Source: Paracoccus liaowanqingii (lineage in GTDB: Bacteria > Pseudomonadota > Alphaproteobacteria > Rhodobacterales > Rhodobacteraceae). Taken from it: DNA of 64,000 nt. Shown one piece after another: positions 1-9,615 of this stretch. The stretch covers positions 2,792,001 to 2,856,000 of the forward strand of contig NZ_CP038439.1 in assembly GCF_004683865.2 (NCBI RefSeq), given 5' to 3'. Position 1 is the first letter of the stretch. Each line of letters begins with the position of its first letter. The position numbers and the translations under genes were made by a program. The notes beneath the pieces are model-generated. The model was not told the DNA's origin, did no database searches, and worked only from the letters and a program-made list of their open reading frames with translations.

Positions 1-659
1 CCGCCGGTCCCGGCTGGCATCCGGGCGTCGTGGGCATCGTCGCCGCGCGACTGAAGGAGGCCACAGACCTGCCCTCGGTCGTGATTGGGGTCGACCACGG
101 CATCGGCAAGGGCAGCGCCCGGTCGGTGCCCGGCGTCGATCTGGGCCGGGCGATCCAGCGGCTGGCCGCCGAGGGCTTGCTGATGAAGGGCGGCGGCCAT
201 GCGATGGCGGCCGGCCTGACCGTGGCCGAGGCGCAGATCCCTGCCGCGATGGCGCGGCTGGCCGACCTGATCGACCGCGACCTGGCCGGGCGCAGCGGAT
301 CGGGCGACCTGCGCATCTCGGGGCTGCTGGAGCCCTCGGGCGCGACGCCGCAGATGTTCCGGATGCTGGAGGATGCGGGCCCCTTCGGGCAGGCCGCCCC
401 CGCGCCGCGCTTTGCCTTTGCCGACCAGCTGATCGACAGCGCCGCCACGATGGGCGACCGCCACCTGCGCCTGTCCTTCCGCAGCGCCGGGGCGCCTGCG
501 CTGGAGGCAGTGGCCTGGGGCGCGATGGACGGTCCGCTCGGCCCCGGGCTGATCGGCGCCAGGGGCCGGCGGTTCCATCTGGCGGGCAAGCTGGAGCTGT
601 CCACCTGGGGCGGCCGGGAACGGCTGCGCCTGCGGCTGGACGACGCGGCGCCGGTCTGA
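1..659 (+). CDS. recJ: Single-stranded-DNA-specific exonuclease RecJ, C-terminal part
   Basis: The gene is cut by the left edge; about 218 C-terminal codons remain and the reading frame is open from the first full codon at base 3. RecJ is a 5'-3' single-strand DNA exonuclease of recombinational and mismatch repair. The visible part begins with GWHPGVVGIVAARL, typical of the DHHA1 region, and continues to the glycine-rich GGGHAMAAG signature that closes that domain. The rest matches the C-terminal OB-like domain. The GTG at 30 is internal, not a start. It ends at TGA 657-659, and about 130 bases separate it from the next gene. The family assignment rests on these two motifs. Confidence 0.93.
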   Translation, partial: AGPGWHPGVVGIVAARLKEATDLPSVVIGVDHGIGKGSARSVPGVDLGRAIQRLAAEGLLMKGGGHAMAAGLTVAEAQIPAAMARLADLIDRDLAGRSGSGDLRISGLLEPSGATPQMFRMLEDAGPFGQAAPAPRFAFADQLIDSAATMGDRHLRLSFRSAGAPALEAVAWGAMDGPLGPGLIGARGRRFHLAGKLELSTWGGRERLRLRLDDAAPV

Positions 660-788
660 GCGATCGCGGTCCGACCGTACGCGGCCTGAGGCAACCCTCG
701 GCCTTCCGGGGGGTTCTGGTCAGGACCGTCCGGCCCCGCTAACCTGCGGCCCGACAGACCTGCCCGACAGACCTGCAAGGAGACCCCG

Positions 789-1481
789 ATGAAACTGACC
801 TGGCTTGGCCATTCCGGCTTCCGTCTGGAGATCGAGGGCGCCGTGATCCTCATCGACCCCTGGATGACCGGCAACCCCGTCTTTCCCGAAACCGCCCGCG
901 CCGAGGCCATCGCGGGGGCGACCCACATCCTGCTGACCCATGGCCATGGCGATCACAGCGGCGACACGCTGGCCTTGGCGCGCGAGCTGAAGATCCCAGT
1001 GGTGGGCATCTACGACCTGGTCAGCCACTGGGAGGCCTCCGAGAAGATCGAGGGCATCGGCTTCAACAAGGGCGGCACCGTCGATCTGGGCGGCGCCAAG
1101 GTGACCATGGTGAATGCCAGCCATTCCAGCTCGATCAGCGGGCCGGACGGGCCGGTCTATGCGGGCCACGAATCGGGCTACATGATCGCCGGAGAGGGGC
1201 ATGTAATCTATGTCTCGGGCGACACGGACATCATGGCCGACATGGACTGGATGGGCGATCTGCACAAACCCGACATCGGCATCCTGTGCGCGGGCGGGCA
1301 TTTCACCATGGACATGGCCCGCGCCGCCTATGCCGCCAAGCGCTATTTCGCCTTCACGACCGTGATCCCCTGCCATTACAGGACCTTCCCGGCGCTGGAG
1401 CAATCCGCGCAGGTGCTGATCGACGCCCTGCCCGGCGTTCGGGTGATCGAGCCGCAGGTGATGGAGGCGATCGCGCTGTGA
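789..1481 (+). CDS. UPF0173-type metal-dependent hydrolase (metallo-beta-lactamase fold)
   Basis: The protein has 230 residues, the usual size of the UPF0173 family. It begins MKLTWLGHSGFRLE, and the zinc-binding THGHGDHSGD motif lies near residue 55. Further ligand candidates are a His in NASHSS, the Asp of SGDTDIMAD and the C-terminal PCHY. The substrate of this family is not established, so only hydrolase activity is inferred. AAGGAG at 778-783 precedes the ATG. Its stop overlaps the GTG start of the following aminopeptidase, so the two are probably cotranscribed and translationally coupled. Confidence 0.9.
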   Translation: MKLTWLGHSGFRLEIEGAVILIDPWMTGNPVFPETARAEAIAGATHILLTHGHGDHSGDTLALARELKIPVVGIYDLVSHWEASEKIEGIGFNKGGTVDLGGAKVTMVNASHSSSISGPDGPVYAGHESGYMIAGEGHVIYVSGDTDIMADMDWMGDLHKPDIGILCAGGHFTMDMARAAYAAKRYFAFTTVIPCHYRTFPALEQSAQVLIDALPGVRVIEPQVMEAIAL

Positions 1482-3277
1482 CCTTCCAGAGCTTTGACGA
1501 TCCCGCCGCGGGCAGCGACCATGCAGCCCGGCTGGATGCCCTGCGCGAGGTGATGGCGCGGCAGGATCTGGCCGCCGTCATCGTGCCCCGCGCGGATGTG
1601 CATCAGGGCGAATACGTGGCCGAGGCCGATGCGCGGCTGGCCTGGCTGACGGGCTTCACCGGCAGCGCGGGCTTTGCCATCGTCTGCACCGACCGGGCGG
1701 GCGTCTTCGTGGACGGGCGCTATCGGGTGCAGGTGCGCGACCAGTTGGACCTGGCGCGCTTCACCCCGGTCAACTGGCCCGAGACGCGCCCCTCGGACTG
1801 GCTGCGCGAGGCGCTGCCGCAGGGCGGTCGCGTGGGCTTCGACCCCTGGCTGCATGCCCGGCGCGAGATCGAGGGGATGGAGACGGCGCTGGAAGGGTCC
1901 GGCATCGGCCTGATCGCGCTGGAGGCTAATCCCGTCGATGCCGTCTGGCCCGACCGTCCCGCCCCGCCCGTGGGCGCGGCCCGCATCCATCCCGAGGATC
2001 TGGCCGGCGAGAGCGCGGCGGCAAAGCGCGCCCGGCTGGCCGCCGCGCTGGCGGAGAAGGGTCAGGCGGCGGCGCTGCTGACGCTGCCCGATTCGATCTC
2101 GTGGCTCCTGAACATCCGGGGCAGCGACCTGCCCAAGAACCCGGTGGTGCAGTCCTTTGCCGTGCTGTCGGACAGCGGCCATCTGGCCCTCTTCGCGGAC
2201 GGCGCCAAGTTCGACGACGCCCTGCGCGCGCATCTGGGCCCCGATGTGACGATCCTGCCGCCCGAGGCGCTGGCCTCGGCCCTGACCGACCTGGAGGGCC
2301 CGGTGCGACTGGACCCCGCCAGCGCGCCCGAAGCAGCGTTCCGCATCCTCGAGGACGCGGGCACGGCCATCGCGCGCGGCCCCGATCCTGCCGTGCTGCC
2401 CAAGGCCCGCAAGAACGAGGCCGAGCTGGCCGGCATGCGCGCCGTCCATCACCGAGACGGGGTGGCGATGGTCCGCCTGCTGTCCTGGCTGGACCGCCAG
2501 GATCCGGCCACCCTGACCGAGATCGACGTGGTGCGCCGGCTGGAGGATCTGCGCCGCGAGGCGGGCATCCTGGACATCAGCTTCGACACGATCATGGGCG
2601 CGGGGCCGAACGGCGCCATCGTCCATTATCGGGTGACCCGCGGCACCGACCGGCGGCTGGAGGCGGGCGAGCTGCTGCTGATCGATTCGGGCGGGCAATA
2701 TGCGGACGGCACGACCGACATCACCCGCACCGTGGCGCTCGGGGCCCCGCGCGCGGATGCCGTGGCGCCCTTCACCGCCGTGCTGCGGGGGATGATCGCG
2801 CTCAGCCGGGCGCGCTTTCCCAAGGGCGTGGCGGGCGCGCATCTGGATGCGCTGGCGCGGCAGTTCCTTTGGGCCGAGGGTCTGGATTTCGACCATGGCA
2901 CCGGGCATGGCGTGGGTGCCGCGCTTTGCGTGCACGAGGGACCGGCCCGGATCAGCCGCGCGGGCGATGTCGCGCTGGAGGCGGGAATGATCCTTTCGAA
3001 CGAACCTGGCTATTATCGCGAGGGGGCCTTCGGCATCCGGATCGAGAACCTGGTGGTGGTGACCCCGGCCGAGGCCGAGCCGGGCCGCAGCCTGCTGGGC
3101 TTCGAGACGCTGACGCTGTGCCCGATCGACCGCCGCCTGATCGACATGGACGCCCTGTCGCAGGCCGAGATCGCCTGGCTGGACACCTATCACGCGCGGG
3201 TGCGCGCGGCGCTGTCACCGGATCTGCAGGGCGCGGATCTGGACTGGCTCGTCGCCGCGACGCAGCCCCTGGCCTGA
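1478..3277 (+). CDS. Aminopeptidase P family protein (Xaa-Pro aminopeptidase, M24B)
   Basis: This 599-residue protein belongs to the large M24 aminopeptidases that release N-terminal residues preceding proline. It has two creatinase/prolidase-like N-terminal domains, then the pita-bread catalytic domain. The metal ligands are all visible: two Asp in IDSGGQYADGTTDITRT, His in HGTGHGVG, Glu in SNEPGYY and Glu in GIRIENL. I chose the GTG at 1478 because it overlaps the upstream stop by 4 bases (GTGA) and because the open frame before it does not resemble the family. A GC-rich hairpin follows the stop. Confidence 0.92.
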   Translation: MTFQSFDDPAAGSDHAARLDALREVMARQDLAAVIVPRADVHQGEYVAEADARLAWLTGFTGSAGFAIVCTDRAGVFVDGRYRVQVRDQLDLARFTPVNWPETRPSDWLREALPQGGRVGFDPWLHARREIEGMETALEGSGIGLIALEANPVDAVWPDRPAPPVGAARIHPEDLAGESAAAKRARLAAALAEKGQAAALLTLPDSISWLLNIRGSDLPKNPVVQSFAVLSDSGHLALFADGAKFDDALRAHLGPDVTILPPEALASALTDLEGPVRLDPASAPEAAFRILEDAGTAIARGPDPAVLPKARKNEAELAGMRAVHHRDGVAMVRLLSWLDRQDPATLTEIDVVRRLEDLRREAGILDISFDTIMGAGPNGAIVHYRVTRGTDRRLEAGELLLIDSGGQYADGTTDITRTVALGAPRADAVAPFTAVLRGMIALSRARFPKGVAGAHLDALARQFLWAEGLDFDHGTGHGVGAALCVHEGPARISRAGDVALEAGMILSNEPGYYREGAFGIRIENLVVVTPAEAEPGRSLLGFETLTLCPIDRRLIDMDALSQAEIAWLDTYHARVRAALSPDLQGADLDWLVAATQPLA

Positions 3278-3311
3278 GGCGCGGTCTTCCTCGGGTGCCG
3301 GGCCGGGGGGT

Positions 3312-3334
3312 GCGGGGGGCGGGCAGCCCCCCGC
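3312..3334. terminator. GC hairpin between convergent genes
   Basis: A 9-bp perfect stem (GCGGGGGGC / GCCCCCCGC) with a 5-base loop lies between the stop of the plus-strand aminopeptidase and the stop of the minus-strand SDR gene. It has no long T tract. The flank GTCGCGGGACGCAAGG resembles the tail of the dispersed repeat seen at 57047-57112 and 61498-61539, so it may be a partial copy of that element acting as a bidirectional terminator. Confidence 0.5.
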
Positions 3335-3353
3335 CGTCGCGGGACGCAAGGAC

Positions 3354-4019
3354 CTAGAGCAGCGTCAGGATCCGCGCGGCCTCGTCCTTGCAGGACGTCA
3401 GGGCCGCCCGGTCCTCGCCGGGATAGAAGCGGGCGCGGACGGCGGTCGGCATGGGCGCGGGCGCGTCGATCAGGATGCGGGGACCGGTGCGGACCGTCTC
3501 GGCCTGCCAGCTGCGCGCCAGCGCGATCTGCGCGGCCTTGGTCGCGCCATAGGCGCCGAAGAACTTCTGCCCGCCCCGCGCATCGTCGAAGAACAGCGCG
3601 GTGCCCTGCTTCTGGCGCAGCACGGGTTCCAGCAGTGCGATCAGGCCGCGCGTGACCTCGACATTGACCAGCATGGACTTGGTCCAGTCCCGCCCCTCGA
3701 TATGGGGCGCGGGCGCCATCGGCGCCGCATGGATGGCGCAATGCGCCCACAGATCGAGGCCCCCCCACCGCCCGGCGACGGCCTGCACCATCTGCTGCAT
3801 CGCGGCGGGTTCGGTGACGTCCATCGGCGCCAGCGTCGCCTGCCCGCCCGCGGCACGGATGCGGTCGTCCAGCTCCTCCAGCGCGCCCACCGTGCGGGCC
3901 ACCGCCAGCACGTGATAGCCGCGCGCCGCCAGCGCCTCGGCCAAGGCCGCGCCCAGACCCCGAGAGGCCCCCGTCACCAGCGCCAGTTTCGGCGCCCCTG
4001 CCTGATCGTTCTCGCTCAT
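3354..4019 (-). CDS. SDR-family NAD(P)-binding protein, catalytically atypical
   Basis: The 221-residue protein has a Rossmann N-terminus with TGASRGLG and the YGATK version of the YxxxK motif. Two usual hallmarks are altered. The NNAG motif reads CAIHAA, and the position expected to hold the catalytic serine lies in FFDDARGG with no serine. It is therefore an SDR by fold, with substrate and even activity unknown. The ATG at 4019 is preferred over one 36 bases upstream because AAGGGA sits a few bases before it. Downstream it converges on the aminopeptidase gene. Confidence 0.8.
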   Translation of the reverse strand: MSENDQAGAPKLALVTGASRGLGAALAEALAARGYHVLAVARTVGALEELDDRIRAAGGQATLAPMDVTEPAAMQQMVQAVAGRWGGLDLWAHCAIHAAPMAPAPHIEGRDWTKSMLVNVEVTRGLIALLEPVLRQKQGTALFFDDARGGQKFFGAYGATKAAQIALARSWQAETVRTGPRILIDAPAPMPTAVRARFYPGEDRAALTSCKDEAARILTLL

Positions 4020-4075
4020 GCCCGTTCCCTTGCCACCCTGCCGCGCGGCGCGCAAGACCCCCGCGCCCGCCCATG

Positions 4076-4100
4076 AAAAAGGGGCCCCCGAAGGGGCCCC
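4076..4100 (-). terminator. Rho-independent terminator of gltA
   Basis: Read on the minus strand, GGGGCCCC, then TTCG, then GGGGGCCCC is followed directly by five T residues. The hairpin has a UUCG-type tetraloop and a U tract, the classic intrinsic terminator, about 20 bases after the gltA stop codon. Confidence 0.9.
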
Positions 4101-4121
4101 GATCCGATGCCCCGGGGGCGC

Positions 4122-5411
4122 TCAGCGTGCGTTCAGATCGACATAGTCGCGCTTGGCGCTGCCGACATACAGCTGGCGCGGGCGGCCGATCTTGTTCTGC
4201 GGATCGCCGATCATCTCTTTCCACTGCGCGATCCAGCCCACCGTGCGCGACAGCGCGAAGATCGGCGTGAACATCGAGGTCGGGAAGCCCATCGCCTCCA
4301 GGATGATGCCCGAATAGAAGTCCACGTTGGGATAGAGCTTCTTCTCGATGAAGTACTCGTCCTCCAGCGCGATCTTCTCCAGCTCCTTGGCGACCTGCAG
4401 GGTGGGGTTGTCGCCCACGCCCAGCAGCTCCAGGACCTCGTCGGCCGATTCCTTCATGACCGTCGCGCGCGGGTCGAAGTTCTTGTAGACCCGGTGGCCG
4501 AAGCCCATCAGCTTGAAGGGATCGTTCTTGTCCTTCGCCCGGGCGATGAATTCCGGGATGCGGTCGACGGTCCCGATCTCGCGCAGCATCTCCAGGCAGG
4601 CCTGGTTGGCGCCGCCATGGGCGGGGCCCCACAGGCAGGCGATGCCCGCCGCGATGCAGGCGAAGGGGTTGGCCCCCGACGAGCCCGCCAGACGCACGGT
4701 CGAGGTCGAGGCGTTCTGCTCGTGATCGGCATGCAGCGTGAAGATGCGGTCCATGGCGCGGGCCAGGGCCGGATCGACGTTGTATTTCTCGGCCGGGACC
4801 GAAAAGCACATGTTCAGGAAGTTGCTGGCGTAATCCAGGTCGTTCTGCGGATAGACGAAGGGCTGGCCGATCGAATACTTGTAGGCCATCGCCGCGATCG
4901 TGGGCAGCTTGGCGATCAGGCGGATGGCCGCGACCTCGCGCTGCCAAGGATCGTTCACATCGGTCGAATCGTGGTAGAAGGCCGACATGGCCCCGATCAC
5001 GCCGACCATCGTGGCCATCGGATGCGCGTCCCGGCGGAAGCCGCGGAAGAAGTTGTGCATCTGCTCGTGCACCATCGTGTGCCGCGTCACGCGGAACTCG
5101 AAGTCGCGCATCTGATCGGGGGTCGGCAGCTCGGCGTAGAGCAGGAGGTAACAGACTTCCAGATAGTTGGAATTGGCGGCCAGCTGCTCGATCGGATAGC
5201 CGCGATACCACAGCTCTCCCTTGTCGCCGTCGATATAGGTGATGGTCGAATCGCAGCTGGCGGTCGAGGTGAAGCCCGGGTCATAGGTGAACACGTCCGC
5301 CTGCCCATAGAGCTTGCGGATGTCCAGCACCTCCGGCCCCTGGGTCGGGGTCAGGATGGGCAGGTCATAGTCCTGGTCGTTGATACGCAACGTGGCGGTC
5401 TTGTCGGCCAT
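4122..5411 (-). CDS. gltA: Citrate synthase (type II)
   Basis: The gene codes for 429 residues, the normal size of the hexameric Gram-negative type II enzyme that condenses oxaloacetate with acetyl-CoA at the entry of the TCA cycle. The active-site residues are present: His in WGPAHGGAN, His in [14 protein letters not shown] and Asp in NVDFYSG. The start is [10 protein letters not shown] at 5411, preceded by AAAGGA. An in-frame upstream start would add 14 unconserved residues. It ends in a strong terminator and is probably monocistronic, with gltX lying upstream on the same strand. Confidence 0.97.
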   Translation of the reverse strand: MADKTATLRINDQDYDLPILTPTQGPEVLDIRKLYGQADVFTYDPGFTSTASCDSTITYIDGDKGELWYRGYPIEQLAANSNYLEVCYLLLYAELPTPDQMRDFEFRVTRHTMVHEQMHNFFRGFRRDAHPMATMVGVIGAMSAFYHDSTDVNDPWQREVAAIRLIAKLPTIAAMAYKYSIGQPFVYPQNDLDYASNFLNMCFSVPAEKYNVDPALARAMDRIFTLHADHEQNASTSTVRLAGSSGANPFACIAAGIACLWGPAHGGANQACLEMLREIGTVDRIPEFIARAKDKNDPFKLMGFGHRVYKNFDPRATVMKESADEVLELLGVGDNPTLQVAKELEKIALEDEYFIEKKLYPNVDFYSGIILEAMGFPTSMFTPIFALSRTVGWIAQWKEMIGDPQNKIGRPRQLYVGSAKRDYVDLNAR

Positions 5412-5489
5412 GCAAGGCGTCCTTTCCGGCTTTGGCCGGGCGGTCCGTCGCATAACCCGTCAGACAGCCCAAGCATGTGAAGGCAGGCT

Positions 5490-6884
5490 TCAGCCTGCCA
5501 AATCGGTCTGGTCCTGAAGCCGGGCCAGAGTTTCCTCGCGGCCGAGCGCAGTCATCATGTCGAACACACTGGGGGTCGTGCTGGTCCCGGCCAAGGCGGC
5601 GCGCAGGGGCCCTGCGATCTTGCCCAGTCCGACACCGTTTTCCGATGCGACCTTCTGGGCCGCCTCCTCCAGATCGTCTCGGCTCCAGCTAGCATTCTGC
5701 ACTGCGGCGGTCAAGGATTTCAGCATACCACGGGATACCGTGTCCAGCGCCTTGGCCGCCTTGTCGTCGGGCTGCACCGGCCGGTCGATCATCGCAAAGC
5801 GCGCCTGGTCCAGCAATGCGGGCAGCGTGCGGGCCTTGTCCTTCAGCGCGGGCATGGCCGCCAGGATGCGCCCGCGCTGCGTGTCGCTCAGGGCGGGGGC
5901 ACCCGTCTCGGCCAGGTAATGCTGCAGTGCAGCCAGCGCGGCCTCGTCGGGCATGGCGCCCAGATGGTGGCCGCTGACATGCTCCAGCTTCTTGAAGTCC
6001 AGCCGGGCGGGCGCGCGGCCGATGCCCTCCAGCCCGAACCACTCGAGGGCCTGGGCGTCGTCGAACAGCTCGTCGTCGCCATGGCTCCAGCCAAGCCGTG
6101 CCAGATAGTTGCGCATCGCCGCCGGAGGATAGCCGAGCGCCGCGAATTCGTGCAGGCCCACCGCGCCGTGGCGCTTGGACAGCTTCTTGCCGTCCTCGCC
6201 ATGGATCAGCGGGATATGGGCAAAGACCGGGCGGTCCCAGCCCATCGCGTCATAGATCTGGATCTGGCGCGCGGTGTTGGTCAGGTGGTCGTCGCCTCGG
6301 ATCACATGGGTCACGCCCATGTCGTGATCGTCGACCACCACCGCCAGCATGTAGGTGGGCGTGCCGTCGCTGCGTAACAGGACCATGTCGTCCAGCTGGT
6401 CGTTGGCGACGCGCACCGCGCCCTGCACCTGGTCCTCGATCACCGTCTCGCCCGACCGGGGCGCCTTCAGCCGGATCGCGAAGGGCGCGTCGGGCAGGTC
6501 CGCCGCGTCGCGCCAGGGGCTGATGAAGGGCTGGCGCGGGTTGGCCTCGCGCCAGGCGGCGATCTCGTCGGTGGTCGAGAAGCAGCGATAGGCGGTGCCG
6601 TTCTCCAGCATCAGGTGGGCGACCTCGGCATGGCGGTCCTTGCCGGCGAACTGGCTGACCGGCTCGCCGTCCCAGTCCAGACCCAGCCATTCCAGGCCCT
6701 TGAGGATCGCGGCCGTCGCCTCGGGGGTGGAGCGGGCGCGGTCGGTATCCTCGATCCGCAGCAGGAATTTGCCGCCCCGGCCGCGGGCAAACAGCCAGTT
6801 GAACAGCGCCGTCCGCGCGCCCCCCACATGCAGGTAGCCGGTGGGCGAGGGGGCAAAGCGGGTGACGACGGGGGTCTGGGTCAT
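5490..6884 (-). CDS. gltX: Glutamyl-tRNA synthetase
   Basis: This 464-residue class I aminoacyl-tRNA synthetase charges tRNA-Glu. The HIGH-type motif is PTGYLHVGG at residues 14-22 and the KMSKS-type motif is KLSKR at 234-238. The central [20 protein letters not shown] segment and the [11 protein letters not shown] stretch are typical of GluRS. Alphaproteobacteria often carry two GltX paralogues; the sequence alone does not say whether this copy is the discriminating one. About 110 bases of divergent spacer separate it from comEC. Confidence 0.95.
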   Translation of the reverse strand: MTQTPVVTRFAPSPTGYLHVGGARTALFNWLFARGRGGKFLLRIEDTDRARSTPEATAAILKGLEWLGLDWDGEPVSQFAGKDRHAEVAHLMLENGTAYRCFSTTDEIAAWREANPRQPFISPWRDAADLPDAPFAIRLKAPRSGETVIEDQVQGAVRVANDQLDDMVLLRSDGTPTYMLAVVVDDHDMGVTHVIRGDDHLTNTARQIQIYDAMGWDRPVFAHIPLIHGEDGKKLSKRHGAVGLHEFAALGYPPAAMRNYLARLGWSHGDDELFDDAQALEWFGLEGIGRAPARLDFKKLEHVSGHHLGAMPDEAALAALQHYLAETGAPALSDTQRGRILAAMPALKDKARTLPALLDQARFAMIDRPVQPDDKAAKALDTVSRGMLKSLTAAVQNASWSRDDLEEAAQKVASENGVGLGKIAGPLRAALAGTSTTPSVFDMMTALGREETLARLQDQTDLAG

Positions 6885-7114
6885 GGCGGCCTTCGGGCAG
6901 GTTCGGGGCTGTGCAGGACGGGCGTTAACGCTTTAGTAAGCACCGCCATGCCATCTTTGGCCCGAGTGATAGTCAACGGGTCCGGAAAGGACAAGGATGT
7001 TGCCCCCCCCCGGCATCGGCTGCGGCCCCCCTGATCCCCGCACGGCCGGACCGCGCCCGGCCCGTCGCCCGCCCCCGCCCGGCGGCGGCGCTGCGGGCTG
7101 GGCTGTTTCCCTGG

Positions 7115-9148
7115 GTGCCCGTCTGCCTGTCGGCGGGGATCGGGCTGTGGTTCCTGCGCCCCGGGCTGCTGGGGGCCGCGGACTGGGCGCTGCTGGCCGC
7201 CGTGCTGGCGGCGGGCGTGATGGTGGCCTCGACGGCGCCGCGATGGGCCGCGCGGGGGGCGATCGGCTGGCCGGAGGCGGATGCCGCCCATCTGGGGGCG
7301 CTGGCGCTGTGCTTCATGGCGCTTGGCGTGGGGCTGGTGGGCCAGCGCGCGGCCCATGTCGCGGCCCCCGTGCTGCAATGGCGCTATTACGGCCCCATCG
7401 AGGGGCGGGTGATCCAGATCGACCGCTCGGGCCGGGACCGGATGCGGCTGACGCTGGACCGGGTCGTGCTGCACGACCTGTCCCCCGCCCGCACGCCCGA
7501 GCGCGTGCGCCTGTCCCTGATGGGCGACGAGCCGCTGCCGCCTTTGGGCCAAAGGGTGATGCTGACCGGGCATCTGGGCCCGCCCCCGGCGCCCGCATCC
7601 CCCGGCAGCTTCGATTTCCGCCTGCATGCCTGGTTCGACGGGCTGGGGGCGGTCGGCTATTCGCGGACCCCGATCATGGCCGTGGCCCCGCCCCAGGACG
7701 GGGTCTGGGGCCTGCACCGCGCCCGCATGGCGATCAGCGCCGCGATCCGCGACCGCATCGGCGGGCAGGCGGGCGCGGTGGCGGCGGCGCTGATGACCGG
7801 CGACCGCTCGGGCATCTCGGAGGAGACGAACGCGGTCATGCGCGCCTCGAACCTCTACCACATCATCTCGATTTCCGGGCTGCACATGGGGATGCTGGCG
7901 GGCTTCGTCTACGGGGCGGTGCGGTTGGTGCTGGTCGCGGTGCAAGGGGCGGGGATCGGGCTGGCGCGGCCCCTGCACAAGGTGGCGGCGGGCGTGGCGC
8001 TGGCGGCGGCGGCGGCCTATCTGTGGCTGTCGGGCGGCGGCGTGGCGACCGAACGCGCCTTCATCATGGTCGCCGTGATGCTGGGGGCGATCATCGCGGA
8101 CCGGCGGGCGATCTCGCTTCGGACCGTGGCGCTGGCCGCGACGCTGGTGCTGATCTACAGCCCCGAGGCGGTGACCAGCGCCGGCTTCCAGATGAGCTTC
8201 GCGGCCACCATCGCGCTGATCCTGACCTTCGGGCCGTGGTCGCGGATCGCGCCGCGCCTGCCGTGGTGGCTGCGGCCGGTGGCGATGCTGTTCGTGTCGT
8301 CGCTGGTGGCGGGGCTGGCGACCGCGCCGATCGCGGCGGCTCATTTCAACTGGATGGCGCAATACGGGATGCTGGCCAACCTGCTGGCGGTGCCGGTCAT
8401 GGGCACGCTGGTGATGCCCGCGGGCGTGATCGGCGCCGTGCTGGCACTCGTGGGGCTGGAGGCGCCGGCCCTGTGGGTCATGGGCATCGGCACCGAATGG
8501 ATGCTGTGGGTGGCGCGCTTCGTGGCGGATCTGGACGGCGCGGTCATCGGGGTGACGAAGCCCCCCGGCGGCGTCGTGGCATTGATGGGGTTCGGCGCGG
8601 TGCTGGCCATCCTGTGCTGGCGTCCGCCGGGACTGCGCGGCCCGGCCAGCCGAGTGGGCCTTGGGCTGGCGCTGGCGCTGCTGGCAGCCTCGGCGGTCCT
8701 GTGGGGGACGGCGCGGCGCCCGCTTCTGCTGGTCGCGCCCGAGGGCGAGGCGGTGGGGCTGATGACCCCTGCCGGGCGGGCGGTGTCCAAGCCGGCGGGC
8801 GGGGCCTTCGTCGTCTCGACCTGGCTGCAGGAGGATGGCGACATGGCCGACCAGATGGTGGCCGCCGCCCGACCGGGCTGGACGGGAGACCGGCGCGACC
8901 GGTGGGCGGACCTGCCGCAGGGCTGGCAGGTGGTGCATCTGACCGGCAAGGGATCGGGTGCGCGCGCCCTGCCCGAATGCCGCGCCCGCCGCATCGTCGT
9001 GGCCTCGGAACCCGTGGCGTTCGACGGCCCGCCGCCCTGCCTGCTGCTGGATCCGGACCGGCTGCGCGCCTCGGGCGCGCTGGCCATCGAGATGACGCCC
9101 GAGGGTCCGCGCCTGCGCCCCACCGCGCGGATGCGGCTGGATGAGTGA
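7115..9148 (+). CDS. comEC: ComEC/Rec2-type DNA-uptake membrane channel, N-terminus uncertain
   Basis: This is a 677-residue polytopic membrane protein of the ComEC/Rec2 family, which moves single-stranded DNA across the inner membrane. The Competence domain is recognised by SNLYHIISISGLHMGML and by GGVATERAFIM. The C-terminal third corresponds to the beta-lactamase-like region but lacks a zinc HxHxDH motif. The GTG at 7115 is the first in-frame start available, yet it falls inside the conserved N-terminal stretch LFPWVPVCLSAGIGLWF. Open frame continues upstream to a C9 run at 7003-7011. A well-placed ATG with AAGGAC at 6997 is out of frame by one base, so the true start is probably 6997 in an unshifted sequence. 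Confidence 0.85.
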   Translation: MPVCLSAGIGLWFLRPGLLGAADWALLAAVLAAGVMVASTAPRWAARGAIGWPEADAAHLGALALCFMALGVGLVGQRAAHVAAPVLQWRYYGPIEGRVIQIDRSGRDRMRLTLDRVVLHDLSPARTPERVRLSLMGDEPLPPLGQRVMLTGHLGPPPAPASPGSFDFRLHAWFDGLGAVGYSRTPIMAVAPPQDGVWGLHRARMAISAAIRDRIGGQAGAVAAALMTGDRSGISEETNAVMRASNLYHIISISGLHMGMLAGFVYGAVRLVLVAVQGAGIGLARPLHKVAAGVALAAAAAYLWLSGGGVATERAFIMVAVMLGAIIADRRAISLRTVALAATLVLIYSPEAVTSAGFQMSFAATIALILTFGPWSRIAPRLPWWLRPVAMLFVSSLVAGLATAPIAAAHFNWMAQYGMLANLLAVPVMGTLVMPAGVIGAVLALVGLEAPALWVMGIGTEWMLWVARFVADLDGAVIGVTKPPGGVVALMGFGAVLAILCWRPPGLRGPASRVGLGLALALLAASAVLWGTARRPLLLVAPEGEAVGLMTPAGRAVSKPAGGAFVVSTWLQEDGDMADQMVAAARPGWTGDRRDRWADLPQGWQVVHLTGKGSGARALPECRARRIVVASEPVAFDGPPPCLLLDPDRLRASGALAIEMTPEGPRLRPTARMRLDE

Positions 9149-9327
9149 GGACAGAACCGAGGAGGGGCGACCCTGGAGGTCGTGCCGCCGGTGTCCGGCC
9201 ATTTGCTCGAGAGCTGCATGTCCGCACCGCCTGTCCCTGCCGTTTTCACCACGCCAACCGCCGGTCCCTGCCGGCCGCGCCGCCGATACGAGGCCCCCAG
9301 GTGGTCAGACCTGCAGCCCGTCCCGGC

Positions 9328-9552
9328 TCAGGCCCGTGTCAGTCGCGCGACCAGCCGCCGGGCCAGGGGGGCCACGACCAGAACGGCGGGAAAGGCCACC
9401 GCCCAGCTGGACAGCCAGGTCCCCAGCCACAGCCCGGCCACCCCGTCGGCCATGCCCGCCGCGCGGAAGGTCGCGATGGCCGAGACGAGCGCGGACATCA
9501 GCCCGGACAGGATGAAGCCGAACAGGACGGGCGCGTAGCGGGCGGGAATCAT
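9328..9552 (-). CDS. DUF2798 family small membrane protein
   Basis: The 74-residue protein has two hydrophobic helices: RYAPVLFGFILSGLMSALVS near the N-terminus, and WLGTWLSSWAVAFPAVLVVA followed by PLARRLV. That pattern, with its small loop, is the DUF2798 signature. No function is established. It lies downstream of the aminotransferase on the same strand with a hairpin between them. The 180 bases between its stop and comEC show no further gene. Confidence 0.75.
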   Translation of the reverse strand: MIPARYAPVLFGFILSGLMSALVSAIATFRAAGMADGVAGLWLGTWLSSWAVAFPAVLVVAPLARRLVARLTRA

Positions 9553-9585
9553 GGCGGCGGTATCCGGTGCGAAAGGAAAGCGGTC

Positions 9586-9604
9586 CCGCCCCCGGCGGGG
9601 GCGG
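9586..9604 (-). terminator. Hairpin after the aminotransferase gene
   Basis: An 8-bp stem (CCGCCCCC / GGGGGCGG) with a 3-base loop lies 12 bases beyond the stop of the minus-strand aminotransferase gene. On the minus strand it is followed by GACCGCTTTCC, so the U tract is weak. Confidence 0.5.
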
Positions 9605-9615
9605 AGGGCGTCACG

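Noticed and set aside
3190..5211. A 673-codon minus-strand frame spanning the SDR and citrate synthase genes.
   Set aside because: It is an offset frame of gltA and the SDR gene; those genes have clear family motifs and this frame has none.
9149..9327. Possible small gene or lexA remnant downstream of comEC.
   Set aside because: No frame shows LexA or other family similarity, and there is no ribosome site; treated as plain spacer.
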